Source: an uncultured Methanomassiliicoccales archaeon (GTDB lineage Archaea > Thermoplasmatota > Thermoplasmata > SG8-5). Taken from it: a stretch of 28,870 nucleotides of DNA. Below are positions 14,001-22,906 of this stretch, piece by piece. The notes beneath the pieces are model-generated. The model was given only the letters and a program-made list of their open reading frames with translations, was not told where the DNA came from and searched no databases. Position 1 is the first letter of the stretch, and each line of letters opens with the position of its first letter. The stretch spans positions 1 through 28,870 of the forward strand of contig CALKWP010000020.1 of NCBI GenBank assembly GCA_938004075.1. The letters are read 5' to 3'. Made by a program: the position numbers and the translations under genes.

Positions 14001-16235
14001 ATGTCTGCTCTACACCATACCAACAACGCGATAGCGCAACCCGACGAACACAGTTGCGGCTGTGACCACGCCTGCAACGCCTCGGCCAAAGCGCCTGTTG
14101 GGACTGAGAACCAGCAAAGCGCGCGACCCGGTCAACTCCTGCTCCGTGTTCCTGCAATGGACTGCCCGACGGAAGAAGGACAAATTCGCCGCGCACTGGA
14201 GCGATTTCCCGACGCCCGCCGCCTGTCGTTTGACCTGGCTGGCCGCACACTGAGCATCGACGCACCGTCAGAAGCCTGGCCGGATATTCAATCGGCCATC
14301 AAGAAAGCTGGCTTCGATTCGGAACGCCTCTCAGCACCGCCAAGCGTGGATACGGCTACGCAGCTCCGAAACCAGTTTCTTCTGCCCATTGCCGCACTCG
14401 TGGTGGCGGTGGTAGCCGAGGCGGTCGCTTACGTTACCCCTGAAACGCTGGTGTGGAAGCTGGTGGGCATGGGCATTGCCGGGGTAGCCATCGCGCTGTC
14501 TGGGCTTTCGGTCTTCAAGAAGGGGCTGGCAGCTGTCCTGCGCGGGGAACTCAATATCAACGCCCTGATGTCGGTTGCAGTAGCCGGCGCTTCCGTCATT
14601 GGCCAATGGCCCGAAGCAGCGATGGTGATGGCCCTCTATGCGATTGCCGAACTCATCGAAGCCCGTGCCGTAGACCGTGCTCGCAACGCCATCAAGAGCC
14701 TCCTTGAATTATCGCCAGAGCTGGCCGAAGTGCAGCAACCGAATGGGGCATGGCTTCAAGTTCTGGCCAAGGAAATCCAGGTCGGTCAGATAGTCCGCGT
14801 TCGCCCTGGTGAGCGTTTTGCGCTGGACGGCAAGGTCACCACCGGCAACAGCGCCGTCGACCAGTCCCCGGTGACTGGCGAAAGCATGCCCATCGAAAAA
14901 GCCCCTGGCGACGAGGTGTTTGCGGGCACTATTAACCAAAGTGCTGCCTTGGAATTTGAGGTGACAGCCCCGGCAAGCGACACCGTCCTGGCCCGCATCA
15001 TTCACGCAGTTGAAGAGGCTCAAGGTTCGCGGGCGCCCACCCAGCGGTTCGTTGACCGCTTCGCCGCCATTTACACGCCGGGCGTCTTTGTCCTTGCACT
15101 TGCCGTTGCACTTGTCGGTCCCTTAGCGCTGGGTTGGACCTGGATGGCCAGCCTCTACAAGGCGCTGGTTATGCTGGTGATTGCCTGTCCCTGCGCCCTC
15201 GTTATTTCCACGCCGGTGACGGTGGTCAGCGGCCTGGCCGCTGCGGCACGACGCGGCATCCTGATTAAGGGTGGCGCCTACCTCGAAGAAGCGCGGAAGC
15301 TCAAGGCCGTGGCCTTGGATAAGACAGGCACGGTGACCGAGGGTCGCCCCAAGCTCGTCGCGCAGGTCATCCTCTCCAAAGTTCTCCCTGAACCCGATGT
15401 CTTGCGCATCGCCTACGCCTTGGCAGGTCGCTCCGACCATCCGGTGTCCAAGGCAGTTGCAACAGGTTTGGCGCTAACTGAGCAACTGGATGTTCAAGAC
15501 TTCGGCGCCGAAGCCGGACGCGGAGTTTACGGAACAATGGCCGGCCACAACTACGTACTGGGCAACCACCGCTGGATTCACGACCGTGGCCAGTGTTCCA
15601 CCGAGCTGGAAGCGCTCCTGGCCGAACACGAGCGTCAGGGGCGAACCGTCGCCGTGTTGGCCAATCAAGAGACGGTCCTCGCCATGTTCGCGGTCGCGGA
15701 CACCATTAAGGCGAGTTCTCAGGAAGCCATCAGAGAGATGCTGAAGCTCGGCGTGACCCCCATCATGCTCACCGGCGACAACCCCGCCACCGCAGCCAGC
15801 ATTGCCGCCCAGGCCGGTATTACGGATGTCCGCGCTAACCTGTTGCCCCAGGAAAAGCTCGACGCCATCCGTACCTTGGCCGGCCCCGGCCATCTGGTGG
15901 CCATGGTTGGGGACGGCATCAACGATGCCCCAGCACTTGCGACAGCAGATATTGGCTTCGCCATGGGGAGCGCCGGCACCCATATCGCGATGGAGGCCGC
16001 CGACGTGGTCATCATGAACGATGACTTGCGACGGGTGCCGGAGACCATTCGTCTGTCCATGCAAACGCATGCAGTGCTCTGGCAGAACATTACCTTGGCG
16101 CTGGGCATCAAGCTCATCTTCCTACTGCTCGCCATCTTCGACAACGCCACGATGTGGATGGCGGTTTTTGCCGACATGGGCGCCAGCTTGCTTGTCGTGT
16201 TCAATGGGCTGCGCTTGCTCAAAGGCCGGCGTTAA
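14001..16235 (+). CDS. cadA: Cd/Zn/Pb-exporting P1B-type ATPase (CadA/ZntA family)
   Basis: ATP-driven exporter of soft divalent cations, 744 residues. The N-terminus has a Cys/His cluster (HSCGCDHAC, about 17-25) and one HMA-like domain whose metal motif reads MDCPTEE (53-59). The ATPase core shows a TGES loop, CPC at 396-398 (IACPCALVISTP), DKTGT with phosphorylated Asp440, SDHPVS as the nucleotide-site HP, and GDGINDAPAL. The last helix has ADMGASLLVVFNGLRL, with the Asp that marks Zn/Cd/Pb pumps. An earlier in-frame ATG (13959) lies inside the -10 and upstream of any transcript start. ATG 14001 has GGAG seven bases away and is chosen. Which of Cd, Pb or Zn is the main substrate cannot be told. 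Confidence 0.95.
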   Translation: MSALHHTNNAIAQPDEHSCGCDHACNASAKAPVGTENQQSARPGQLLLRVPAMDCPTEEGQIRRALERFPDARRLSFDLAGRTLSIDAPSEAWPDIQSAIKKAGFDSERLSAPPSVDTATQLRNQFLLPIAALVVAVVAEAVAYVTPETLVWKLVGMGIAGVAIALSGLSVFKKGLAAVLRGELNINALMSVAVAGASVIGQWPEAAMVMALYAIAELIEARAVDRARNAIKSLLELSPELAEVQQPNGAWLQVLAKEIQVGQIVRVRPGERFALDGKVTTGNSAVDQSPVTGESMPIEKAPGDEVFAGTINQSAALEFEVTAPASDTVLARIIHAVEEAQGSRAPTQRFVDRFAAIYTPGVFVLALAVALVGPLALGWTWMASLYKALVMLVIACPCALVISTPVTVVSGLAAAARRGILIKGGAYLEEARKLKAVALDKTGTVTEGRPKLVAQVILSKVLPEPDVLRIAYALAGRSDHPVSKAVATGLALTEQLDVQDFGAEAGRGVYGTMAGHNYVLGNHRWIHDRGQCSTELEALLAEHERQGRTVAVLANQETVLAMFAVADTIKASSQEAIREMLKLGVTPIMLTGDNPATAASIAAQAGITDVRANLLPQEKLDAIRTLAGPGHLVAMVGDGINDAPALATADIGFAMGSAGTHIAMEAADVVIMNDDLRRVPETIRLSMQTHAVLWQNITLALGIKLIFLLLAIFDNATMWMAVFADMGASLLVVFNGLRLLKGRR

Positions 16236-16272
16236 GTTTCCGCTAAGCAATTTGTCGCTATACTTCGCTCCT

Positions 16273-16623
16273 ATGCGTCGCTGGATTGCCATCTTCTTCC
16301 TGGTACTTTTTCCGCTGCAAGCCGTCTGGGCTGCGGCGGCGCCGTATTGCCAGCACGAAAAGGAACCGACGACTTTCCATATCGGCCACCACGCTCATGA
16401 CCACCATGGCGTGAGCAACGCTGACGGCTCTGACCATCAGCTGCCTGATTTTGACCATGGCGATTGCCATGCCTGCCATGCTTTCTGTGGTGCCTTGTAC
16501 AGCGATGCTACGCGTACCGAGCCCATCACTGTCGCGCCCACACCCGCGATAGTCCCAGTGTTTGCACTCCCCTCTCCACCGCAAACGCAGCCAGAACGCC
16601 CCAATTGGAACCGCTTCGCCTAA
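16273..16623 (+). CDS. czcI: CzcI-like periplasmic protein heading the czc operon
   Basis: A 116-residue protein with a signal peptide (MRRWIAIFFLVLFPLQAVWA, about 1-20). The His/Asp/Cys-rich central part (HIGHHAHDHHG, DHQLPDFDHGDCHACHAFCG) should bind divalent metals in the periplasm. Pro-rich C-terminal sequence ends RPNWNRFA. Size, signal peptide, YCQHEKE start of the mature part and place directly before czcC match CzcI, a putative modulator of czc expression in Cupriavidus. There is no Shine-Dalgarno before the ATG. A TATACT sequence (16259-16264) sits so close that the transcript might be leaderless, though translation from the upstream cadA message is also possible. Confidence 0.82.
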   Translation: MRRWIAIFFLVLFPLQAVWAAAAPYCQHEKEPTTFHIGHHAHDHHGVSNADGSDHQLPDFDHGDCHACHAFCGALYSDATRTEPITVAPTPAIVPVFALPSPPQTQPERPNWNRFA

Positions 16624-16717
16624 CGGCGAGGCGGGTCTAGGCATCCCTCTCTCCGACTGACCTTCAGGGCGGGCGCAATCGCGCCCACGCACCGCACTTT
16701 CAGTCGACACCTCGCCG
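16624..16717 (+). repeat. Three nested inverted repeats between czcI and czcC
   Basis: The 128-base gap between czcI and czcC contains three concentric perfect stems. The outer one is CGGCGAGG (16624-16631) with CCTCGCCG (16710-16717). The middle one is CGACTGA (16654-16660) with TCAGTCG (16700-16706). The inner one is GGGCGC (16671-16676) with GCGCCC (16681-16686) around a four-base loop. No T-run follows, so it is not a plain terminator. As RNA it could fold into one long hairpin that controls stability or the ratio of CzcI to CzcCBA; the function is unknown. Confidence 0.7.
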
Positions 16718-16751
16718 ATTCAATCCCCATGTTTCACTGGAGAAGAATCGG

Positions 16752-18047
16752 ATGCACCGAAGCAATTTCAAACAACTATTGCCCATTGTCGCCACTGCTT
16801 GGCTGATGGGCGCCCCGTCTGCCTGGGCTCAGACTCCGGCAGAAAACAAACAGATACCCCCGGCGGCAGCCCAGCCTCAGGTGCGGCAGCTGACCCTCAG
16901 AGAAGCTTTTGAGCTGGCCTGGAGCCGACAACCTGAAGCCCGTTCGCAAGACGTCCGCCAGGAGGCGGCGAGCGCCGCCCGCTCCGCTGCTTCGAGCTGG
17001 ACCGTCGAGCCCCCGGCCCTGGAACTCCTGGGCAAATCAGACCGGATGGGCTCCAACAATGGCAGCCGGGAATATGAAGTTGGCGTGGCCATCCCCTTGT
17101 GGCTGCCAGGTGAGCGGAGCCGTTCCGGTGACCTCGCCGAGGCGGCATCCAAGGCGCTGGATAGCCGGTTTCTGGCTGCTAAATTGCGCGTAACCGAGCT
17201 TGTGCGGGAACGGTGGTGGAACTACTACCGCACCGAGGCCGAACTGGCGCTGGCCAAGGAACGCCAGGCAAATGCCCGGAAGCTGGCCGATGACGTGGCC
17301 CGGCGCTTCAAGGCCGGAGACCTTTCCCGGGCTGACCAACATCAAGCCGACGGCCTGCTGGCTCAGGCAGATGCCACCTTGGCAGAGGCCCAGGGTAACC
17401 GCGATGTCGCCCTGAATGCCTTGCGCAGCCTGCTGGGGAAGGCCGGATTGAACCTGGACGTGCAGGCCCTCATCCTCGAACCGATGCCCGATTCGAAAGC
17501 CTTGAACGAGCCGGCGAATCACCCGGCCCTGGTCGAATTGCTGGACCGGGCCACGGTAGCCTGGCGAGCGGCTGAGCTGGCTAGCATCAGAACCCGGGCG
17601 AATCCCGAGCTCCTGATTGCCACGACTCGCACTCGCGTCGAAACCGGCGCAGCTACAGACCAGACCTACACCCTCGGCATTCGCTTCCCCTTCGGCGGCG
17701 GCCCCCGTGCCGAAGCCCGGCGCGCCACTGCCCGTGCTGAAGCTCTCGATGCGGAATCCACGGCCGACCTGGAACGAAGCCGCATCGTCGCCGGAATCGA
17801 GTCAGCACAGGCTCAAGTGCTGGCAGCCCAAGGTCGGCTCGCTGCCACCGAAAAGCGCGCCCGCTTCGCAAAGGAGTCGCAGGGCTTCTTCGAGAAGTCC
17901 TTCCGTCTTGGAGAAACCGACTTGCCGACGCGGCTGCGCATTGAGCTCGAAGCGACTGAAGCGGAACGCCAACTGGCCAGAGCACGTATCGACGTAGCCG
18001 CAGCGATTTCCTCGCTGCGTCAGTCGCTGGGGCTGCTCCCCGAATGA
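16752..18047 (+). CDS. czcC: Outer-membrane efflux channel CzcC (TolC family)
   Basis: Outer-membrane factor of the second tripartite pump, 431 residues. A signal peptide (about 1-26, cleavage after AWA) is followed by two TolC/OEP repeats. Examples are LTLREAFELAWSRQPEARS near the start of the first repeat and FRLGETDLPTRLRIELEATEAERQLARARID near the C-terminus. The RERWWNYYRTEAELALAKER segment is typical of CzcC-type members. GGAGAAG lies six bases before the ATG. It shares family but little obvious sequence with the cusC product at 3949. Its place between czcI and czcB supports the Czc assignment; the metal exported is not shown by this subunit. Confidence 0.9.
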   Translation: MHRSNFKQLLPIVATAWLMGAPSAWAQTPAENKQIPPAAAQPQVRQLTLREAFELAWSRQPEARSQDVRQEAASAARSAASSWTVEPPALELLGKSDRMGSNNGSREYEVGVAIPLWLPGERSRSGDLAEAASKALDSRFLAAKLRVTELVRERWWNYYRTEAELALAKERQANARKLADDVARRFKAGDLSRADQHQADGLLAQADATLAEAQGNRDVALNALRSLLGKAGLNLDVQALILEPMPDSKALNEPANHPALVELLDRATVAWRAAELASIRTRANPELLIATTRTRVETGAATDQTYTLGIRFPFGGGPRAEARRATARAEALDAESTADLERSRIVAGIESAQAQVLAAQGRLAATEKRARFAKESQGFFEKSFRLGETDLPTRLRIELEATEAERQLARARIDVAAAISSLRQSLGLLPE

Positions 18048-18085
18048 GCCCGCTGAAACCCACGAATTTTGAATTGAGAACGACT

Positions 18086-18625
18086 ATGAACAAAACTACG
18101 ATGACCCCGTTGCTCGGAGGACTGCTTCTCCTAGGCGCCACTATCCTTCCTGTCCATGCCGGGGACGGTCACGACCATGGCGAGGCGCCCGCGGCATCCA
18201 CGGCAGTCGCTTCCCCGCGCTTTGCTGCCACGTCGGAAACCTACGAACTCGTCGGCATCCTGAACGACCGGAAGCTCTCGCTTTACCTGGACCACACGGC
18301 TGACAACAGCCCGGTCAAAGATGCCAAGCTGGAACTCGAAATCGGTGGCAAAACCGTTGCCGTGACCAACATTGGCACAGGTGAATTCGAAGCCACGCTG
18401 GCGGCGGAACCGCAACCCGGCGAAATGCCCGTCACGGCTACCGTTATCGCCGGCAACAACTCGGACCTACTGGCTGCGAACTTGGATATTCACCCCGAGG
18501 CACATGCAGACAAGACCCCGGGCGGCTTGCCTTGGAAGCCTATCGCGGCCAGTGCGGCGGTCCTCATGGCTCTTGGCGCAGCACTGCGCATGAAGCGCAA
18601 TCGTGTGTTGGGAGGTGCAGCATGA
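18086..18625 (+). CDS. Periplasmic protein X of the czc operon, C-terminal membrane anchor
   Basis: Not a named family that I can identify with certainty. The 179-residue product has a signal peptide ending at VHA. The mature N-terminus is GDGHDHGEAPAA, a probable metal-binding tag nearly identical to that of the next gene product. A beta-rich domain (about 45-130; YELVGILNDRKLSLYLDH ... AKLELEIGGK) resembles the one in the 22907-23293 product. One membrane helix (about 153-170) and a basic tail end the protein. An in-frame ATG at 18044 overlaps the czcC stop as ATGA, but 18086 gives a clean signal peptide. Its stop overlaps czcB by four bases. An accessory metal chaperone for the CzcCBA pump is inferred. 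Confidence 0.8.
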   Translation: MNKTTMTPLLGGLLLLGATILPVHAGDGHDHGEAPAASTAVASPRFAATSETYELVGILNDRKLSLYLDHTADNSPVKDAKLELEIGGKTVAVTNIGTGEFEATLAAEPQPGEMPVTATVIAGNNSDLLAANLDIHPEAHADKTPGGLPWKPIAASAAVLMALGAALRMKRNRVLGGAA

Positions 18626-19752
18626 ATAAGGAGCACTTCTCCCTCAAGCAAATCGTTTGTATCACCCTGGCCGCTTTGAGCCTGGCATTGTCATCTCCGG
18701 CAAGCTTCGCTGGCGACGGTCACGACCACGGAGATGCCCCCGCGGCAGCGAGCGGCAATGGTCCCAAGCGTCAACCGGATGGTCGGGTCTTCCTGCCCAA
18801 GCCGGCACAGCACCAGCTGGGTATCCGCACCCTGACGGTAACGGAATCCGAACAACCCAAAGTATTTGAACTGTCCGGCAAGGTCACCATGGACCCCAAT
18901 GCCGGCGGCAAGGTTCAGGCCGCCCTGGCTGGGCGCCTGGCTGCCGGCCCGCAAGGACTCCCGGTGCTCGGTCAGAGGGTGCGTAAAGGCGACATCCTGG
19001 CTTACGTGATTCCAACCTCTGGGGCCATCGAGCGCTCCAACCAAGTCGCGCAACAAGCCGAATTGCAGGCGGCGCGCACCTTGGCTGAGAAGCGACTGGC
19101 ACGGTTGAAGGAGCTGTCGGATACCGTCCCGCGCAAGGATATTGAAGCTGCCGAGAGCGAACTGGCCAGCCTGACCGGACGCCTCCAGGCTGTCGGGGCC
19201 GGACTGTCCAACCGCGATGCGCTGGTGGCGCCGGTTTCGGGCGTCATTGCCTCCGCCAACGCGGTAGCCGGCCAGGTGCTTGAAGCGCGCGAACTGGTCT
19301 ATGAAGTGGTCGACCCATCGCGTCTCCACATCGAGGCGCTGGCCTACGACGGTGCCCAGGCCCAGAGCATTTCGAGCGCCTATGTTGCGATTGGCTCCGA
19401 GCGCGTTGCGCTCAAGTTACTCGGTGCCGCGAAGAGCATGCGCGACCAGGCCTTGCCGATTGCCTTTGCCGGGCAATCCGACACCCTGGCCAGCTTGGCG
19501 GTCGGCCAACCCGTAAAGGTATTTGCCCAGACAACCCAACGTACCAAGGGCGTTCAGGTGCCGCTTGGCTCTGTTCTCAAAAATCCGGCCAACCAGGCAA
19601 TTCTCTGGGTCAAGGAAGCGCCGGAGGTATTTGAACCCCGCCTGGTGACGTACGACCCTCTGGATGGCGCCTCGGTGAGCGTGACTTCCGGCGTCAAGGC
19701 CGGCGAACGGGTGGCGACGCAGGGTGCGTCGTTCATCAACCAGGTCCGCTGA
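18622..19752 (+). CDS. czcB: RND periplasmic adaptor CzcB
   Basis: Membrane-fusion subunit of the second RND pump, 376 residues. A signal peptide (about 12-30, ending FA before GDGHDHGDAP) exposes a His/Asp tag nearly the same as that of the preceding gene product. HlyD-family features follow: a barrel-sandwich start (GKVQAALAGRLAAGPQGLPVLGQRVRKGDILAYVIP is split across it), an alpha-hairpin rich in Ala, Glu and Leu (about 140-195), and a lipoyl half with ALVAPVSGVIASANAVAGQVL. It lacks the fused CusF domain of the cusB product. GGGAGG lies upstream and the ATG overlaps the previous stop (ATGA). The start is certain because the longer open frame lies inside the preceding gene. Confidence 0.9.
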   Translation: MNKEHFSLKQIVCITLAALSLALSSPASFAGDGHDHGDAPAAASGNGPKRQPDGRVFLPKPAQHQLGIRTLTVTESEQPKVFELSGKVTMDPNAGGKVQAALAGRLAAGPQGLPVLGQRVRKGDILAYVIPTSGAIERSNQVAQQAELQAARTLAEKRLARLKELSDTVPRKDIEAAESELASLTGRLQAVGAGLSNRDALVAPVSGVIASANAVAGQVLEARELVYEVVDPSRLHIEALAYDGAQAQSISSAYVAIGSERVALKLLGAAKSMRDQALPIAFAGQSDTLASLAVGQPVKVFAQTTQRTKGVQVPLGSVLKNPANQAILWVKEAPEVFEPRLVTYDPLDGASVSVTSGVKAGERVATQGASFINQVR

Positions 19753-19762
19753 GGAGTAGCGC

Positions 19763-22700
19763 ATGTTCAAGTGGCTACTCGACAACAGTATGGCCAACCG
19801 CTTGCTGGTGCTTATCGGCAGCCTGGTATTGGTCGCGTACGGTGCTTTCACGCTTTCCCGCGCACCGGTGGATGTCTTTCCCGACCTGAACCGGCCGACT
19901 GTCACCATCATGACGGAAGCCGGCGGCATGGCGGCCGAGGAAGTGGAGCAACTCATCTCCTTCCCGCTGGAGACCACGATGAATGGCCTGCCCGGGGTGG
20001 ACAGTGTTCGTTCAACTTCCAGCGCCGGCCTATCGTTCATCTACGTGACCTTCGACTGGAGCACGGAGATTTTCCGGGCCCGGCAGATGGTCTCCGAGCG
20101 CCTCTCCTCGATGGAACAGACCTTGCCAGCGGGTATCGTTCCGCGCATGGGGCCCATCAGTTCCATCATGGGCGAAATCATGCAGGTCGCCATTCCCATC
20201 GACGCGCAGAAAATTTCGCCGATGGCCGTCCGCGAATACGCCGACTGGGTGCTGCGTCCTCGGATGATGGCAATTTCCGGCGTGGCTCAAGTCATCCCCA
20301 TCGGTGGCGAGGTTCGGCAGTTCCAGGTGCAGCCAAACACGGTTCGTATGGCCGAGTTGGGCATCACCCATGACCAGTTGGAGAATGCCCTCAAGGGTTT
20401 TTCCTCGAATACCTCGGGTGGTTTCCTGGAGCTCAACAGCCGTGAATACCTCATCCGGAACATCGGGCGAACGTCGCGTCTCACTGACCTGATGGACCTT
20501 GCCCTGACCGCCAGGGATGGCCAGCCGATTCTGCTTCGGCAGATTGCCGAGGTGACCTTCGCTCCGGCCATCAAGCGCGGCGATGCTGGGTTTGAAGGCA
20601 AGCCGGCGGTCATCCTGGGTATCCAGAAGCAGCCGACGGCCGACACCATCAACCTGACCCGCAAGATTGAAGACGCCCTCGGCGACCTGAAGAAGTCCCT
20701 GCCCGCCGGCATGGAAGAGCCGCAGGTAACTTTCCGGCAGGCGAGCTTCATCGAAGCCTCCATTTCGACCCTGCAAGGGAAGCTGATTGGCGCCTCGGTG
20801 TTCGTGGCGGTCATCTTGTTCGCCTTCCTCGGCACGCTTCGCCCAACCATAATTGCGCTGACCGCGATTCCGGTCTCCATCTTCATCACTGCCCTAGTCT
20901 TCCGCTATTTCGGGATGTCCATCAACACGATGACGCTGGGCGGTTTGGCCATCGCCATCGGCGGCCTGGTGGACGACGCAGTCGTCGGTATCGAGAACGT
21001 CCTGCGGCGTCTGAAGGTGGACCGCGAGAAGCATCCGCAGAGCCGATTGCATCCGCTGGAGCTGGTCAAGGCAGCGACCCTGGAAGTCCGGTCGGCCATC
21101 CTCTACGCTACCATCATCATCGTCCTCGTCTTCCTGCCGCTGTTCGCCTTGCCGGGTATGGAAGGTCGTCTGTTCGTGCCGTTGGGCGTTGCCTTCATCG
21201 TCTCGACGCTGGCTTCGCTGGTGGTGTCGGTTACCGTCACCCCAGTGCTGGCCTTCTACCTGCTGCCCAGGATGAAGTCGTTGGAGCACGGGGATACACG
21301 ATTGCTGGCGTGGCTGAAAGCGGGCTACCAAGGAAAGCTTCAGCAAGCGTTGCAACGTCCCAAGCCCGTGCTGGCAGCGGGTGTGGTGGCGGTTGTCCTG
21401 GCTGCCGTGGCCGTGCCATTTTTTCCGACGACCTTCCTGCCACCATTCAACGAAGGCACCTTCCTTATCGGCATGCGCCTGAACCCGGGCGTAACCCTTG
21501 CAGAATCGTCAGCTCTGGCTCGTCAGGCGGAAGTGTTGGTACGTCAGGTGCCTGAAGTGACGCATGTGGGCCGGCGTAGTGGTCGTGCTGAACTGGATGA
21601 GCATGCCGAAGGCGTCCACGTCAGCGAACTGGATGTCGGCCTGGTTCCAGCTTCGGAAATGAAGCGCAGCGTTGCCGAAGTGCAGGCTGACATCCGGGCA
21701 CGCTTGGTCAATCTGCCGGCAGCCATCGCCATTGGCCAGCCGATTTCGCACCGTATCGACCACATGCTGTCGGGGGTTCGCTCGCAAATCGCCATCAAGC
21801 TGTTTGGCGAGGACCTCGACACCTTGCGTGGCCAGGCCGATGCGTTGCGGTCCAAGTTGGCCGGCATCCCGGGCTTGGCCGACCTCGAGGTCGAGAAACA
21901 GGTCCTGGCGCCGCAAATCAAGATTCACGTGAACTACGCGGCGGCCGCCCAGTACGGTGTGCCGGCGCCGCAGATTCTGTCGGTGCTCCAGAGTCTGGTC
22001 GAAGGCGAGAAGGTCACGCAAATCGTGGAAGGTAATCGCCGGTTTGCCCTAGTTGTGCGCTTACCCGAGACGGCGCGCTCCCTCGATGGCTTGGGGCAAA
22101 TCCTGCTGGAGACCCCCAAGGGACGCGTGCCCTTGTCCAAGTTGGCAACCATCGAGGATAGCGATGGCCCCAACCAAATCAGCCGCGACGACGGCAAGCG
22201 GCGCATTGTGCTCTCGGCTAATGCCCAAGGGCGAGCGCTCTCCGATGTGGTCACTGACATCCGGAAAGTGGTGGCGGAGACGAAGCTACCGGAAGGCTAT
22301 TTCGTGACGCTAGGCGGCCAGTTCCAGGCCCAGGAGGAGGCCAGTCGCCTGGTCGGCATGCTGGCAATGGTTTCTCTGGTGCTGATGTTCGTCGTGCTCT
22401 ACAGCCGCTACAAGTCGGTGACCCTGTCGGCGCTCATCATGGTCAATATTCCGTTGGCTCTGGTCGGTGCGGTGGTTGGCCTGTGGCTGTCGGGTCAACC
22501 GCTCTCTGTGGCGGCTCTGATTGGCTTCATCACGCTGGCCGGCATCTCGGTGCGTAACGGCATTCTGAAGGTGAGCCACTACCTGAACCTGATGCGCATC
22601 GAAGGCGAACGATTCACGCCGGAGATGATTGTGCGCGGCTCGATGGAACGCCTGAGCCCGGTGCTCATGACGGCGCTGGTGACGGCATTCGCGCTGGCGC

Positions 22701-22882
22701 CGCTCCTGTTTGAGGCTGAGCGGCCGGGTACTGAAATCCTGAACCCGGTGGCAGTGGTGATTTTCTCGGGACTGGTTAGCTCGACCCTGCTCGACACCTT
22801 CCTGACCCCGCTCATGTTCTGGTTGTTCGGTCGTCGTGACGCCGAGCGTCTCCTCGACGAAACCAATGCTGAAGCCTTTTAA
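19763..22882 (+). CDS. czcA: Heavy-metal RND efflux permease (CzcA family, non-HME1 motif)
   Basis: Proton-driven inner-membrane pump, 1039 residues, with the 12-helix RND layout and COG3696-type sequence. The TM4 motif is AIAIGGLVDDAVVGIEN (about 396-412, Asp404-Asp405). Canonical CzcA (HME1) has DFG and DGA there, and CusA has DAA, so this permease belongs to another heavy-metal subgroup, nearer to NrsA-like pumps. The Met positions that bind Cu(I) in CusA are not kept (LNPGVTL instead of a PGM form), which argues against copper. A charged segment, GRAELDEHAEGVH, is a candidate divalent-metal region. GAGGAG overlaps the czcB stop. Zn, Cd, Co or Ni are all possible; the symbol reflects operon context. 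Confidence 0.88.
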   Translation: MFKWLLDNSMANRLLVLIGSLVLVAYGAFTLSRAPVDVFPDLNRPTVTIMTEAGGMAAEEVEQLISFPLETTMNGLPGVDSVRSTSSAGLSFIYVTFDWSTEIFRARQMVSERLSSMEQTLPAGIVPRMGPISSIMGEIMQVAIPIDAQKISPMAVREYADWVLRPRMMAISGVAQVIPIGGEVRQFQVQPNTVRMAELGITHDQLENALKGFSSNTSGGFLELNSREYLIRNIGRTSRLTDLMDLALTARDGQPILLRQIAEVTFAPAIKRGDAGFEGKPAVILGIQKQPTADTINLTRKIEDALGDLKKSLPAGMEEPQVTFRQASFIEASISTLQGKLIGASVFVAVILFAFLGTLRPTIIALTAIPVSIFITALVFRYFGMSINTMTLGGLAIAIGGLVDDAVVGIENVLRRLKVDREKHPQSRLHPLELVKAATLEVRSAILYATIIIVLVFLPLFALPGMEGRLFVPLGVAFIVSTLASLVVSVTVTPVLAFYLLPRMKSLEHGDTRLLAWLKAGYQGKLQQALQRPKPVLAAGVVAVVLAAVAVPFFPTTFLPPFNEGTFLIGMRLNPGVTLAESSALARQAEVLVRQVPEVTHVGRRSGRAELDEHAEGVHVSELDVGLVPASEMKRSVAEVQADIRARLVNLPAAIAIGQPISHRIDHMLSGVRSQIAIKLFGEDLDTLRGQADALRSKLAGIPGLADLEVEKQVLAPQIKIHVNYAAAAQYGVPAPQILSVLQSLVEGEKVTQIVEGNRRFALVVRLPETARSLDGLGQILLETPKGRVPLSKLATIEDSDGPNQISRDDGKRRIVLSANAQGRALSDVVTDIRKVVAETKLPEGYFVTLGGQFQAQEEASRLVGMLAMVSLVLMFVVLYSRYKSVTLSALIMVNIPLALVGAVVGLWLSGQPLSVAALIGFITLAGISVRNGILKVSHYLNLMRIEGERFTPEMIVRGSMERLSPVLMTALVTAFALAPLLFEAERPGTEILNPVAVVIFSGLVSSTLLDTFLTPLMFWLFGRRDAERLLDETNAEAF

Positions 22883-22906
22883 CCAATTCCCCGGAAAGGA
22901 ATCCCA

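Noticed and set aside
16021..16272. In-frame N-terminal extension of czcI overlapping the end of cadA
   Set aside because: The extension is an out-of-frame reading of cadA; the signal peptide begins exactly at 16273.
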